Source of the DNA: KACC-23026 sp963829575 | Lineage (GTDB): Bacteria; Bacillota; Bacilli; Bacillales; Sporolactobacillaceae | Assembly: GCA_963829575.1 (NCBI GenBank) | Contig: CAWHJF010000016.1 | Coordinates: forward strand, 496,001-560,000 | Direction: 5' to 3' | DNA length: 64,000 bases | The notes under the pieces: generated by a model | What the model saw: only the letters and a program-made list of their open reading frames with translations | Database searches by the model: none | What the model was told of the DNA's origin: nothing | Position numbers and translations under genes: made by a program | In this document: positions 1 to 8,384 of the stretch, piece by piece | How positions within the stretch are numbered: position 1 is the stretch's first letter | Layout of the letters: every line of letters begins with the position of its first letter

Positions 1-543
1 GCTGTCATTGAGTCCGCCATTCAGATTGCGCTGCAGAATAATTGGCAGCTCGTGCAACATATCCAGCATCTTCAATATGAGCTCAGGACCAACGGGCAAA
101 TTTACCTTTTAAATATGTACAATCCTTTTCCAAATCTGCCTGAAGCAGATCACGGCATTCAACGATATAATTATCACATTGATCAACTAACCCCACTACC
201 ATCGGTGAGGATCGTCGACATCTATAGCGTCTTTAGAGGGCGCACCCCTTATTTACTTTCTAGAGATGGCGTTCACCCTAATAATGAAGGATATGAACTT
301 ATAGCGGACACCCTTATGCACTACAGCCCTAATAACCTAATAAAACACAATAAAAAAAAACGCCCGGAAGGCGCTCAGGTTGTCGAAAAAGTCTTCGGCG
401 CCTTTTTTACGCCATTCAACTTTATCAAATCACCGCGCTATTTACGCGGAAGAGAACATGCACAAGAACAAGCCTTAATGCCAGCAACGGTCCAGAATAT
501 AAAAAAGATCGCCAATCACCTCGCGAAGCTTACAGGTCGTTGA
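1..543 (+). CDS. SGNH/GDSL-type hydrolase, C-terminal part (5' end outside window)
   Basis: The frame is open from base 1, so the N-terminus lies outside the window. The visible part has the family's block V (DGVHPNNEGY, with the catalytic Asp and His), so it is a serine esterase/lipase of the SGNH fold. In Bacillus subtilis the related ypmR lies near ypjP, and ypjP is 2 kb downstream here, so a YpmR-like identity is plausible but not proven. SGNH proteins normally end 15-20 residues after block V; this one runs about 75 residues further, through A-rich and hairpin-like DNA at 350-410. The last part may be a read-through extension. No partner gene follows; the next gene is on the other strand. 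Confidence 0.7.
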   Translation, partial: AVIESAIQIALQNNWQLVQHIQHLQYELRTNGQIYLLNMYNPFPNLPEADHGIQRYNYHIDQLTPLPSVRIVDIYSVFRGRTPYLLSRDGVHPNNEGYELIADTLMHYSPNNLIKHNKKKRPEGAQVVEKVFGAFFTPFNFIKSPRYLRGREHAQEQALMPATVQNIKKIANHLAKLTGR

Positions 544-590
544 CGATCTTCTTAGCTCATTTATCTATGAGCTAAATACAAAATAACCAA

Positions 591-699
591 GTGGAAATCG
601 CGAGACGCCTGCGGAAAAACGGGCGGCTGAGACCCCGCAGCCCCTATTTAAAGTGAGGAGGCTCGGACGTTCGTCCGCGGCAAGCGAGCGAATGTCCAC
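591..699. repeat. Dispersed GC-rich intergenic repeat with terminal inverted repeats
   Basis: This 109 bp block starts GTGGAAATCGCGAGACGCC and ends GCGAGCGAATGTCCAC, so its ends are imperfect inverted repeats. It contains GAGACCCCGCAG and GAGGAGGCTCGGACG. From memory, elements with this skeleton are scattered between genes in many Bacillaceae genomes; I could not run a search. It is richer in GC than its surroundings and has no good ORF. Confidence 0.55.
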
Positions 700-741
700 A
701 ATTTGATCAAAAAACAATAAATTATCGCGTTCAAAAACCGC

Positions 742-784
742 AAAAAAATCGAGTGTAGAGAAAAATAGGGGTTTCTCTACACTC
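742..784 (-). terminator. Intrinsic terminator of the MFS gene
   Basis: A perfect 13 bp stem (GAGTGTAGAGAAA at 751-763 and its complement at 772-784) has an 8-nt loop. On the minus strand it is followed by GATTTTTTTGCGG, so it ends transcripts from the MFS gene that stops at 815. Confidence 0.8.
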
Positions 785-788
785 TGAA

Positions 789-811
789 AGCGCCCGGAAG
801 GCGCTTTTTTT
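789..811 (+). terminator. Intrinsic terminator, plus strand
   Basis: The stem AGCGCC/GGCGCT has the loop CGGAA and is followed by seven T. It stops plus-strand transcription from the SGNH hydrolase side before it enters the convergent MFS gene. The same CGCCCGGAAGGCGC core also occurs at 361-374 inside the hydrolase frame, there without the T run. Confidence 0.75.
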
Positions 812-814
812 GTT

Positions 815-2104
815 TTACACAGATGAAGCGTTTGGCTGAACAGGGCTTTGGATTCCCTTTTTTCTTTGGTGAAACATGACCCCATAGAGTCCTGCTCCTA
901 CAAAGGCTAGTACAGCAAGTACAATAAAGGTCCAGAAATAGCCAATCCAAACCGTCATTGGAATCGCAATGGGTGCAATCATACGGCCCATCGTAAACCG
1001 GAGACTTGACGCTGCAAAATATTGACCCCGCATCTCTTTGGGTGCCAGTTTTGAAACAAACCCTTCTTGAATGCTCACGACCATGAGCTCTGCCACTGTA
1101 AATAAGATGATCGCACTGCCTAACACCCAGACATTATGGCTCAAAGCCATGACAAGCATCGATGCCCCATAGAACATGCAGGAGCCAATAAAAGCCGAAC
1201 GCTCTTGATAACGAGTCATCCATTTGGTTACAGCGAGCGTAAAGAGCGCCACCAGTAAACCATTTTCAGAGATCAACCAACTGAAAATTTGCTTACCTCC
1301 CGCTTGCACCACCCAATGTCCCAAATGAAACAGGGTTTGCCTTGGAACAACGTCATTTGTATAAACCGCAATCAGTAGATCCAATTGCATAAAGGTCTGT
1401 GAAACTAAAACACCAGCAATGATAAACAAAAGAAAAATCCGATCTTTTGCAATAACGCGATAATCGGATAATTGATGCCAAATATAGACTCTCCAATTTT
1501 GCTTTTCTTGTTCAACGATTTTTTCTTTCTTAACGACAGTTTCACGGACAAACTTTTGTAACACAATTGCTACAACCAAACTTGTCACCATGCAAGCGAT
1601 CAGAAGAGCAAAACGCGCTGAGAAAAAGAGAAAGCCCCCAATAATCGGACCGAGAACGACCGAGATATTGATTGACGTGTAAAAAACGGCAAAGATTTCA
1701 TTTCGGTGTTTTTCATCGACCATATCAGCCACCATGGCATGGCTTGCTGGCCAATAGAAGTTCCCACACAACCCTAATACGGTAAAGCTAATGAATGTAA
1801 GAACAGGCGAATGGAGCCATGGTGAATTGGCAAGAGCGAAGACCAGAAACGAAAGGACCTGACCGTATGTGGAAAGGACCATCATGCGCTTTCGACCAAA
1901 ATGATCCGCACAATAACCGCCTGCTAATCCCAAGATTACACTAATAAACTGAGTACTGACCAACAAAATACCGGCCCATTCTTTTCCAAACGATTGAGAA
2001 AAGTAAATCGCCATAAAAGGAAAGAACATCCAGAACAAGAGATTGTTGGCACCTTCTCCAAATAAACGGATCTTGAGATTTAAATCCCAATCTCGAATTC
2101 TCAT
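815..2104 (-). CDS. MFS transporter (12-TM, multidrug-type)
   Basis: A 429-residue integral membrane protein of the major facilitator superfamily. About twelve hydrophobic segments are visible, and the loop after TM2 carries the family signature (ADHFGRKRMM, compare GxLaDRxGRkr). The family uses the proton gradient to export or import small molecules; the sequence does not show the substrate. It resembles the MdtH-like drug-resistance branch, which is an inference. The ATG at 2104 has AGGAAGGGGAG upstream. It stands alone: a terminator follows at 742-784, and the upstream ypjP has its own terminator. A basic C-terminal tail follows the last TM segment. Confidence 0.85.
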   Translation of the reverse strand: MRIRDWDLNLKIRLFGEGANNLLFWMFFPFMAIYFSQSFGKEWAGILLVSTQFISVILGLAGGYCADHFGRKRMMVLSTYGQVLSFLVFALANSPWLHSPVLTFISFTVLGLCGNFYWPASHAMVADMVDEKHRNEIFAVFYTSINISVVLGPIIGGFLFFSARFALLIACMVTSLVVAIVLQKFVRETVVKKEKIVEQEKQNWRVYIWHQLSDYRVIAKDRIFLLFIIAGVLVSQTFMQLDLLIAVYTNDVVPRQTLFHLGHWVVQAGGKQIFSWLISENGLLVALFTLAVTKWMTRYQERSAFIGSCMFYGASMLVMALSHNVWVLGSAIILFTVAELMVVSIQEGFVSKLAPKEMRGQYFAASSLRFTMGRMIAPIAIPMTVWIGYFWTFIVLAVLAFVGAGLYGVMFHQRKKGIQSPVQPNASSV

Positions 2105-2174
2105 AGAACTCCCCTTCCTGAGGCCCCTTGTAATATGACGGGAAGCACCAAATTCCTATTTGAGACTCTTAAAC

Positions 2175-2204
2175 AATTAAAAACTTGGCAGAAAAAGCCA
2201 AGTT
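2175..2204 (-). terminator. Terminator-like hairpin upstream of the MFS gene
   Basis: The 8 bp stem AACTTGGC/GCCAAGTT is followed on the minus strand by TTTTTAATT. It lies beyond the ypjP terminator, so it may be a second stop or mark the end of a lost short gene. Confidence 0.5.
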
Positions 2205-2344
2205 AAACGTCCGTTATTGATTATAAGAATCCTAATTTTTTATTTTCATTCATGACTTAATAAAGCTATCACATAATTCTATAAGTGGCAAGTCATCTCG
2301 ATAAAGCCCAGCTCTCGTCTGAGCAAGCTCTTTTTTATTAACAT

Positions 2345-2399
2345 AAAACACTCCTCCAACTGAATGCGTCTTACGCCATCCAGCCAGGAGGAGTGTTTT
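2345..2399 (-). terminator. ypjP terminator overlapping its own coding end
   Basis: A 13 bp perfect stem (AAAACACTCCTCC at 2345-2357, complement at 2387-2399) has an inner, nearly complementary loop region. On the minus strand the first arm lies inside the last codons of ypjP (encoding KNTPPG), so the hairpin forms across the stop codon. A-rich/T-rich ends could make it work in both directions. Confidence 0.7.
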
Positions 2400-3024
2400 T
2401 GCTCCAATAAATTTTTCCGATTTCATAGTGCGTTTGAAAATTATCGGATGCCGTATGATAGTGAAAATTAAACCAATACCCATCCATTGGTGGGTGATCG
2501 CGACGAACATGGAACTTGATTAAATCTTGACCGGTTCGTTCATCGTAAAAATGAAGAATTCGCTCGCCTTGCCCAGCCGATGGGTTATCACTGACTGCCA
2601 TGTTCAAAATCGTTTCAAAGTCTGCATTTTTTCCAAACTCAGCGACCGCTTCACCAAATTTTGGAACAATGGTTTGCGTGTATGTATCGCCGATTTTGGT
2701 TCCAATCGAAGGACCGAATTTTTTCATACCTTGATCCTTGGCTTGTTCTGCCGCAAAGTCTGATAGAAGAGCAAGTAATTGATCCGGATCCTGGGTGTCA
2801 GAAACCAGCGTCGACCAATCTTTTTTCTTCTTCCTGGATTCTTTGGTTTCAACGGTTGCTTCATGATGAGAATCCGGTATTCCAAATGGAGTCTTTTGCC
2901 CTTGAACGTCCATATTGGGAACCTTTGTGGTTTCCCTTGGAACTGGAGCGGATGAAGGGGCAACAGCTCCCAAAGTAATCACTGTGACGAACGTTACAAA
3001 TGCTTGTTTAAGCCACTTTGGCAT
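2371..3024 (-). CDS. ypjP: YpjP-like protein
   Basis: A 217-residue protein recognised as the YpjP family of Bacillales by its start (MPKWLKQAFVTFVT), its size near that of B. subtilis YpjP, and its conserved C-terminal block (FHVRRDHPPMDGYWFNFHYH). Residues 1-25 are hydrophobic with a basic start, so it probably has a signal peptide or membrane anchor. A Pro/Lys-rich linker (about 26-70) precedes the conserved domain. The function is unknown. The ATG at 3024 has GAAAGGAGGGGGAG in front. The C-terminal codons form one arm of the terminator. Confidence 0.8.
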   Translation of the reverse strand: MPKWLKQAFVTFVTVITLGAVAPSSAPVPRETTKVPNMDVQGQKTPFGIPDSHHEATVETKESRKKKKDWSTLVSDTQDPDQLLALLSDFAAEQAKDQGMKKFGPSIGTKIGDTYTQTIVPKFGEAVAEFGKNADFETILNMAVSDNPSAGQGERILHFYDERTGQDLIKFHVRRDHPPMDGYWFNFHYHTASDNFQTHYEIGKIYWSKNTPPGWMA

Positions 3025-3294
3025 GTTCTCCCCCTCCTTTCCCGTTCAAATTTGTTCATTACTTAATCTATCTATAGTGTACATGCTTTTTCTTAAACTT
3101 TCCTTAAAAAAGGAACCTTATGATTCTCTTCTTTAATTAAACCATAGATTCGAACGCATTTTATTGTAAAAATCAAACAGTTATGAACCTGTGAATGGAT
3201 TGTCATAATTGTCATATTTTCTTAAATAAAAAAGGGGTTTAAAAAAGGAAAAATGTGTATTTAAGTAGTATAGGTGCAAAACCACATGAATCTT

Positions 3295-4413
3295 TTAACC
3301 TTTGCAAGTTGGGAGCATAATTTTAAAAATAGAACCTTTCCCAACATCACTTTCGACCTGGATGTCTCCATTATGGTCTTTAATGATCTCTGAACATACC
3401 GCGAGACCAATCCCATTCCCATCTTCTTTTGTCGTAAAGAACGGTTTAAACAAATTATCTAGTACAGCTTGCTCCATGCCTATTCCATTGTCCTTAATTT
3501 CGATCAGCACTTCTTTTGAGAAGTTGAGTGATGTACGAATGAGGATCTGCCCTGTTGTTTTAAGACGAGCCATGTCAATCGCTTGCAGCGCATTTTGGAT
3601 TAAATTTAATAACACTTGCTTAATTTGTTTGCTATCCATCCGAACTTTAAAATCGTAAGTTGATTCTACATAATGAAGTTCTACATTATTAAGAACGGCT
3701 TCGCTTTGACAAAGCAGGACAATGTCTTCAATTACATTATGAATGGAGGTGACTTCTTTTTTCGGTGTTTGTGTTTTTGAGGCATTTAAAAACTCATAGA
3801 TAATTTTATTTGCACGATCGATTTCCTCAATGGCCACATCCGCATAGGATTCTTTGCCAGTCCCCTCTAAATAAGGCTTCATTAACTGCATGAATCCTCT
3901 TACTGTGGTTAGCGGATTACGAATCTCATGGGCAACGCTCGCGGCCAATTTTCGAACAGAAGAAAGATTGTCGTATTTTAATGAAAGGTCTTTCATAGCA
4001 TTTAATGTTTCCTCTAATTCAGTATCACGAGAATGAAGCAATTCACCTAATTCACCCGTTCGTTTTTCAAGTGTCGCAATGCGTTGTTTGACCATCGATT
4101 CATAATTCCCTTTGGACAAACAAATTATATGTATCACGTCTTCTGTGGAATCCAAATCAGCCACAACATCAAAGAGATGAGCGGACTCACCAATAGTGGC
4201 CATATTTAATTCCAAGCGAACTGGAAAATCTTGACTATTAAAAATGAAAGTCCTTGCCTTTTTGCGGCTCCCTAAATCGACGAGATCTAAGAAATTAGTG
4301 GATTTAGGAAAAATATTAAACGTGGGTCCCGAGGCTTCTGCTATCGCGCCATCTCGAAAGACCTTAAAAAAAGGCAAAGGTATTATGTCAACAATATTTT
4401 GGGTTCCGATCAT
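3295..4413 (-). CDS. Soluble sensor histidine kinase (PAS-like/HisKA/HATPase)
   Basis: A 372-residue kinase with no membrane segment. Residues 1-100 look like a PAS-type sensor and 105-145 are a probable coiled coil. The HisKA box is SVAHEIRNPLTTVRGF with phospho-acceptor His162. The ATPase domain has the N box (NLIQNALQAI), G1 (DNGIGM), F (LFKPFFTTK) and G2 (GNGIGLAVC). The layout resembles the sporulation kinases (KinA-E) of Bacillus, which feed Spo0F; that role is inference, since no response regulator is adjacent. The ATG at 4413 follows AGGTAGG. It is divergent from the broken cobalamin-binding gene 260 bp away, so the two may once have shared a signal path. Confidence 0.88.
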   Translation of the reverse strand: MIGTQNIVDIIPLPFFKVFRDGAIAEASGPTFNIFPKSTNFLDLVDLGSRKKARTFIFNSQDFPVRLELNMATIGESAHLFDVVADLDSTEDVIHIICLSKGNYESMVKQRIATLEKRTGELGELLHSRDTELEETLNAMKDLSLKYDNLSSVRKLAASVAHEIRNPLTTVRGFMQLMKPYLEGTGKESYADVAIEEIDRANKIIYEFLNASKTQTPKKEVTSIHNVIEDIVLLCQSEAVLNNVELHYVESTYDFKVRMDSKQIKQVLLNLIQNALQAIDMARLKTTGQILIRTSLNFSKEVLIEIKDNGIGMEQAVLDNLFKPFFTTKEDGNGIGLAVCSEIIKDHNGDIQVESDVGKGSIFKIMLPTCKG

Positions 4414-4672
4414 CTTCCAAACCTACCTTTTCCAGCAAAATGCAGCCATAACACCAGTATAGAGTTTACCTATCCTATATTAACATAGATCGTTTCCATT
4501 TTATCACTGTATTTGAAAATAGATCTTATAAATATTGGAAATTATCAAAAGCGCCTAGACCCTATTAATCGATCGAAATCTAGACAAAAAAATGGTAGTA
4601 TTGTTGTAATTTCGTTTTTTTTACCGTGATGTTTTTCATGACAAAATATATAAAAACCGATAAGGAGAGATT

Positions 4673-5411
4673 ATGAGTACGCCCCGATTCTATAATCTAA
4701 TTGAGCAGCTTCTAACAGGACAACAGGATGAAGCATGGAATGTGTTTGATTCTTTTATAAATAAAACCAATTACCAGAAAGCATTGGTACCTATTCTAAT
4801 GGTTTTAACGGATGCGATGCGTCATATCGGCGAATTATGGGAGCGTAATCTCATAACTGTCGCCGACGAACACATGGCCTCTCAAGCGTGTCTTGAACTC
4901 CTCACACGTTAGACGTTTAACAACCCTAACTGGCTTACGGATCCGGACAACCCTAAGGTCCAGCATGCTGTCTTATTTTGCATCGAAGGGGAGACGCATA
5001 GCATTGGCTCTAAAATGATTGCTATGTTATTTCAAAACTATGGTTGGAAAACCACTTATTTGGGTGCCGACCTGCCTTTAGACTATGCCGTCGATTACGT
5101 AGAAAGGCAACAGCCTGATCTCGTTGGTTTGTCTGGTGGAATGGTCTACCAATTACCTATTTATAAGGAAACGATCCATACGTTTTCTCACATGAATACG
5201 CCCCCACATATTCTGGTTGGTGGACGACTGGCCTCTTTTTATACGGTCAAGCCAGAAGAAGCCGAACGCATTACTGTTTTGAAAGAAATAAAAGATTCTA
5301 TTAGAGGTTCTCAAACATGAGAAGGAATCCGAACAGGTTGACGCCTATCGCGCCTATTTAGAGGCGGCTATTTCAACATTAGAACTAGCGAAGATTCCGG
5401 ATAAAAACTAA
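4673..5411 (+). pseudogene. Cobalamin (B12)-binding protein, broken by an in-frame TAG and a frameshift
   Basis: The first part (4673-4912) encodes an N-terminal four-helix cap of the methionine-synthase type (ELWERNLITVADEHMASQ). A TAG at 4910-4912 interrupts it. The same frame continues with no further stop as a B12-binding Rossmann domain: GETHSIG (the cobalt-ligand His region), LGADLP, VGLSGG and ILVGGR. Near 5290-5310 the likely C-terminal tail (KHEKESEQVDAYRAYLEAA) moves to another frame, ending at the TAA at 5409-5411. AAGGAGAG precedes the ATG. Intact relatives without a DNA-binding domain may sense light or cobalamin for a partner kinase; that is inference. It could also be two sequencing errors. 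Confidence 0.75.
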
Positions 5412-5435
5412 AAACACGGACCTGTATGATTGTCT

Positions 5436-6845
5436 AAATTGGGCCAATGGCGCCGGTTCGGACCGCATACGGGTCTTTTCTCTTATTTCTGTCCAATGAG
5501 CGGCTTCTTTCGGACTGCCGCACGCCGTCCGCTCTTCCCTGTCCAATGGGCGGCTCCTTTTGGACTACATCACGCCACGTCTGCTCTTCCCTGTCCAATG
5601 AGCGGCTTCTTTCGGACTGCCAGCACGCCACGTCCGTTCTACCTTGTCCAATGAGCGGCTTCTTTCGGACTGCCGCACGCCGGTTCCGCTCATCGCTGTC
5701 CAATGAGCGGCTTCTTTCGGACTGTAGCACGCCACGTTCGTTCTACCTTGTCCAATGGGCGGCTCCTTTGGACTCCGCCACATCCGCTCTTCCCTGTCCA
5801 ATGAGCGGCTTCCTTTTGGACTGCAGCACGCCACGTCCGCTCTTCCCTGTCCGATGGGCGGCTCCTTTTGGACTGCAGCACGCCATCCGCTCTTCCCTGT
5901 CCGATGGGCGGCTCCTTTTGGACTGCCGCACGCACTCCGCTCTTCCCTGTCCAATGAGCGGCTCCTTTCGGACTGCAGCACGCCACGTCTGCTCTTCCCT
6001 GTCCAATGAGCGGCTCCTTTCGGACTGCGGCACGCCACGTCCGCTCCTCCCCTGTCCAATGAGCAGTTCCTTTTGGACTGCAGCACGCCACGTCTGCTCC
6101 TCCCTGTCCAATGAGCGGCTCCTTTTGGACTGCAGCACGCCACGTCCGCTCCTTCCCTGTCCAATGAGCAGTTCCTTTTGGACTGCAGCACGCCACGTCT
6201 GCTCCTCCCTGTCCAATGAGCGGCTCCTTTTGGACTGCTTCACGACACGTCCGCTCTTCCCTGTCCAATGGGCGGCTCCTTTTGAACTGCTTCACGCCAC
6301 GTCCGCTCCTCACTGTCCAATGGGCGGCTTCTTTCGGACTGCAGCACGCCGGTTCCGCTCCTCACTGTCCAATGGGCGGCTTCTTTCGGACTGCAGCACG
6401 CCGGTTCCGCTCCTCACTGTCCAATGGGCGGCTCCTTTTGGAATGCTTCACGACACGTCCGCCCCTCCCCTGTCCAATGAGCAGTTCCTTTTGGACTGCA
6501 GCACGCCACGTCTGCTCCTCCCTGTCCAATGAGCGGCTCCTTTTGGACTGCTTCACGACACGTCCGCTCCTCCCCTGTCCAATGAGCAGTTCCTTTTGGA
6601 CTGCAGCACGCCACGTCTGCTCCTCCCTGTCCAATGAGCGGCTCCTTTTGGACTGCTTCACGACACGTCCGCTCTTCCCTGTCCAATGGGCGGCTCCTTT
6701 TGAACTGCTTCACGCCACGTCCGCTCCTCACTGTCCAATGGGCGGCTTCTTTCGGACTGCAGCACGCCGGTTCCGCTCCTCACTGTCCAATGGGCGGCTC
6801 CTTTTGGAATGCTTCACGACACGTCCGCCCAAACCTGTCCAAAGC
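5436..6845. repeat. Tandem array 1: about 26 copies of a 52 bp unit
   Basis: The unit begins TGTCC(A/G)ATG(A/G)GCGGCT and continues CCTTTTGGACTGCAGCACG, then CCACGTCCGCTC(T/C)TCCC. I count 26 copies of the GTCC(A/G)ATG(A/G)GC core. Each unit holds an inverted repeat (GTCCAA and TTGGAC) enclosing GAGC-G-GCTC. Several long frames are open through it on both strands because the unit lacks stops, but they have no start sites, no family features and disagree with each other, so I call it non-coding. It separates the 3' ends of the broken B12 gene and gltD. Confidence 0.9.
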
Positions 6846-6882
6846 CGCGGCCATTGATTGATTAAATCCTTATATATAGTAA

Positions 6883-6922
6883 AAAAGCGTTCAAAATCAA
6901 ATTGATTTTGAACGCTTTTTTT
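6883..6922 (-). terminator. Terminator of the glutamate synthase operon
   Basis: A long perfect stem (AGCGTTCAAAATCAA and its complement) is flanked by six A on one side and eight T on the other. It lies directly after the gltD stop codon and should work in both directions. Confidence 0.9.
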
Positions 6923-8370
6923 TAAACGGCAGCAGATGCCTCTTTTACTAAGAACTCATGACACACATCCGCCACTTCACGGCCTTCGCGGATTGCCCAA
7001 ACGATCAAGCTTTGGCCTCTTCTTGCATCTCCAGCCAAGAACAAACCATTAGAGCCTGTTTCGTAATGATTGTTAAGCGGAGTTGTTTTGGTTGGAATCA
7101 TATCGGCTGTTTCAGAGCCTTGGAAACCAATTGCAATTAACACAAGATCTGCTTCCCAAATTTTCTCTGAACCTTCGACTTCAGTAAACTCACCGGTTTC
7201 GATATTTTTAACCATTTCTTTTGTTTTAATTCCGGTAATCACACCGTTTTCACCGATAAACTCTTGAGAAAGAATACCGTACGCTCTTGGATCATTCCCA
7301 ATGACATTCGCAGCTTCTTCATGTGAGTACTCAAGCGTGAAAATTTGTGGCGGTTCCGGCCAAGGGTTACGGTCAGTTCGCTCACTAGACAAACGAGGGT
7401 GTTTCCCAAACTGAACCACATTCGCACACTCTTGACGAAGGGCTGTGGCGATACAGTCTGCACCCGTGTCCCCACCACCGATGACAATAACATTCTTGCC
7501 TTTCGCATCAAAAGTAGGATCCAGTGGTGTCGCATCTAACAACTTTTTGGTTGTAGCAGTCAGATAGTCCATGGCGTTATGCACGCCTTGAAGCTCACGT
7601 CCTGGAAGATTCAACTCACGCGGTTTTTGCGCACCCGTACAGAAAATGACGGAATCATAGTCATTCTGTAATTCTTCAAGTGTCACATCGCGACCGATTT
7701 CCGTATTACAAACAATCTGGATGCCTTCTTCTTTTAGAAGATTGACGCGGCGTGTGACCACGTCTTTTTCAATTTTCATATTCGGAATTCCATACATTAG
7801 CAATCCACCTGGACGGTCGTCCCGTTCGTAGACGGTCACCGAATGTCCATGTTGGTTCAGTTGATCGGCTGCGGCAAGACCAGCCGGACCAGATCCAATA
7901 ACGGCCACTTTATAACCGGTACGTGTCGCTGGAAGCTTTGGTGTAATCCATCCTTCTGCAAACGCACGATCAATAATCGCTTGTTCAATATTTTTTATTG
8001 TAACGGACTCTGTAGGAATCGAAGCTGTACAAGATCCCTCACAAGGGGCAGGACAAGCCCGCCCTGTGAATTCAGGGAAATTATTCGTTAAAACCAATCG
8101 ATTATACGCTTCTCTCCAGTTCCCCCGATAAACTAAGTCATTCCATTCCGGAATTACATTATAGAGAGGGCATCCTGCAGTAAGTCCATGCGTGATCGTT
8201 CCCATTTGACAAAATGGCGTTCCGCAATCCATGCAGCGCGAGGCTTGGCTTCTGAGCTCCGCTTCTGTGGAAGTCAGAGGCTCTTCACGCCAATCTTTCA
8301 CACGATCTGTTGGTTGACGTTTTTTAGCCGCTTTGCGAGGAAGATCCTTAAACCCACTTGGATTTCCCAT
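6922..8370 (-). CDS. gltD: Glutamate synthase small subunit (NADPH)
   Basis: A 482-residue beta subunit that oxidises NADPH on FAD and passes electrons through iron-sulfur clusters to the large subunit for 2-oxoglutarate + glutamine to two glutamates. N-terminal cysteines (CMDCGTPFCQ, CPLY, CPAPCEGSC) bind 4Fe-4S clusters. The FAD site is GSGPAGLAAADQL, and the NADPH site GGGDTGADC. The length is normal for the family. It is called gltB in B. subtilis. It lies 14 bp after gltB, with AAGGAGGG before the ATG at 8370, so the two are one operon. Confidence 0.97.
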   Translation of the reverse strand: MGNPSGFKDLPRKAAKKRQPTDRVKDWREEPLTSTEAELRSQASRCMDCGTPFCQMGTITHGLTAGCPLYNVIPEWNDLVYRGNWREAYNRLVLTNNFPEFTGRACPAPCEGSCTASIPTESVTIKNIEQAIIDRAFAEGWITPKLPATRTGYKVAVIGSGPAGLAAADQLNQHGHSVTVYERDDRPGGLLMYGIPNMKIEKDVVTRRVNLLKEEGIQIVCNTEIGRDVTLEELQNDYDSVIFCTGAQKPRELNLPGRELQGVHNAMDYLTATTKKLLDATPLDPTFDAKGKNVIVIGGGDTGADCIATALRQECANVVQFGKHPRLSSERTDRNPWPEPPQIFTLEYSHEEAANVIGNDPRAYGILSQEFIGENGVITGIKTKEMVKNIETGEFTEVEGSEKIWEADLVLIAIGFQGSETADMIPTKTTPLNNHYETGSNGLFLAGDARRGQSLIVWAIREGREVADVCHEFLVKEASAAV

Positions 8371-8384
8371 GAGGCATTCCCTCC

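Noticed and set aside
2250..2351. Possible 33-aa minus-strand ORF ending RDDLPLIELCDSFIKS
   Set aside because: It looks protein-like, but the start codon would lie inside the ypjP terminator and no spaced ribosome site exists.
5430..6861. Long open frames on both strands across array 1 (up to about 360 codons)
   Set aside because: They overlap in several frames at once, simply because the 52 bp unit lacks stops; they have no ribosome sites and no family traits.
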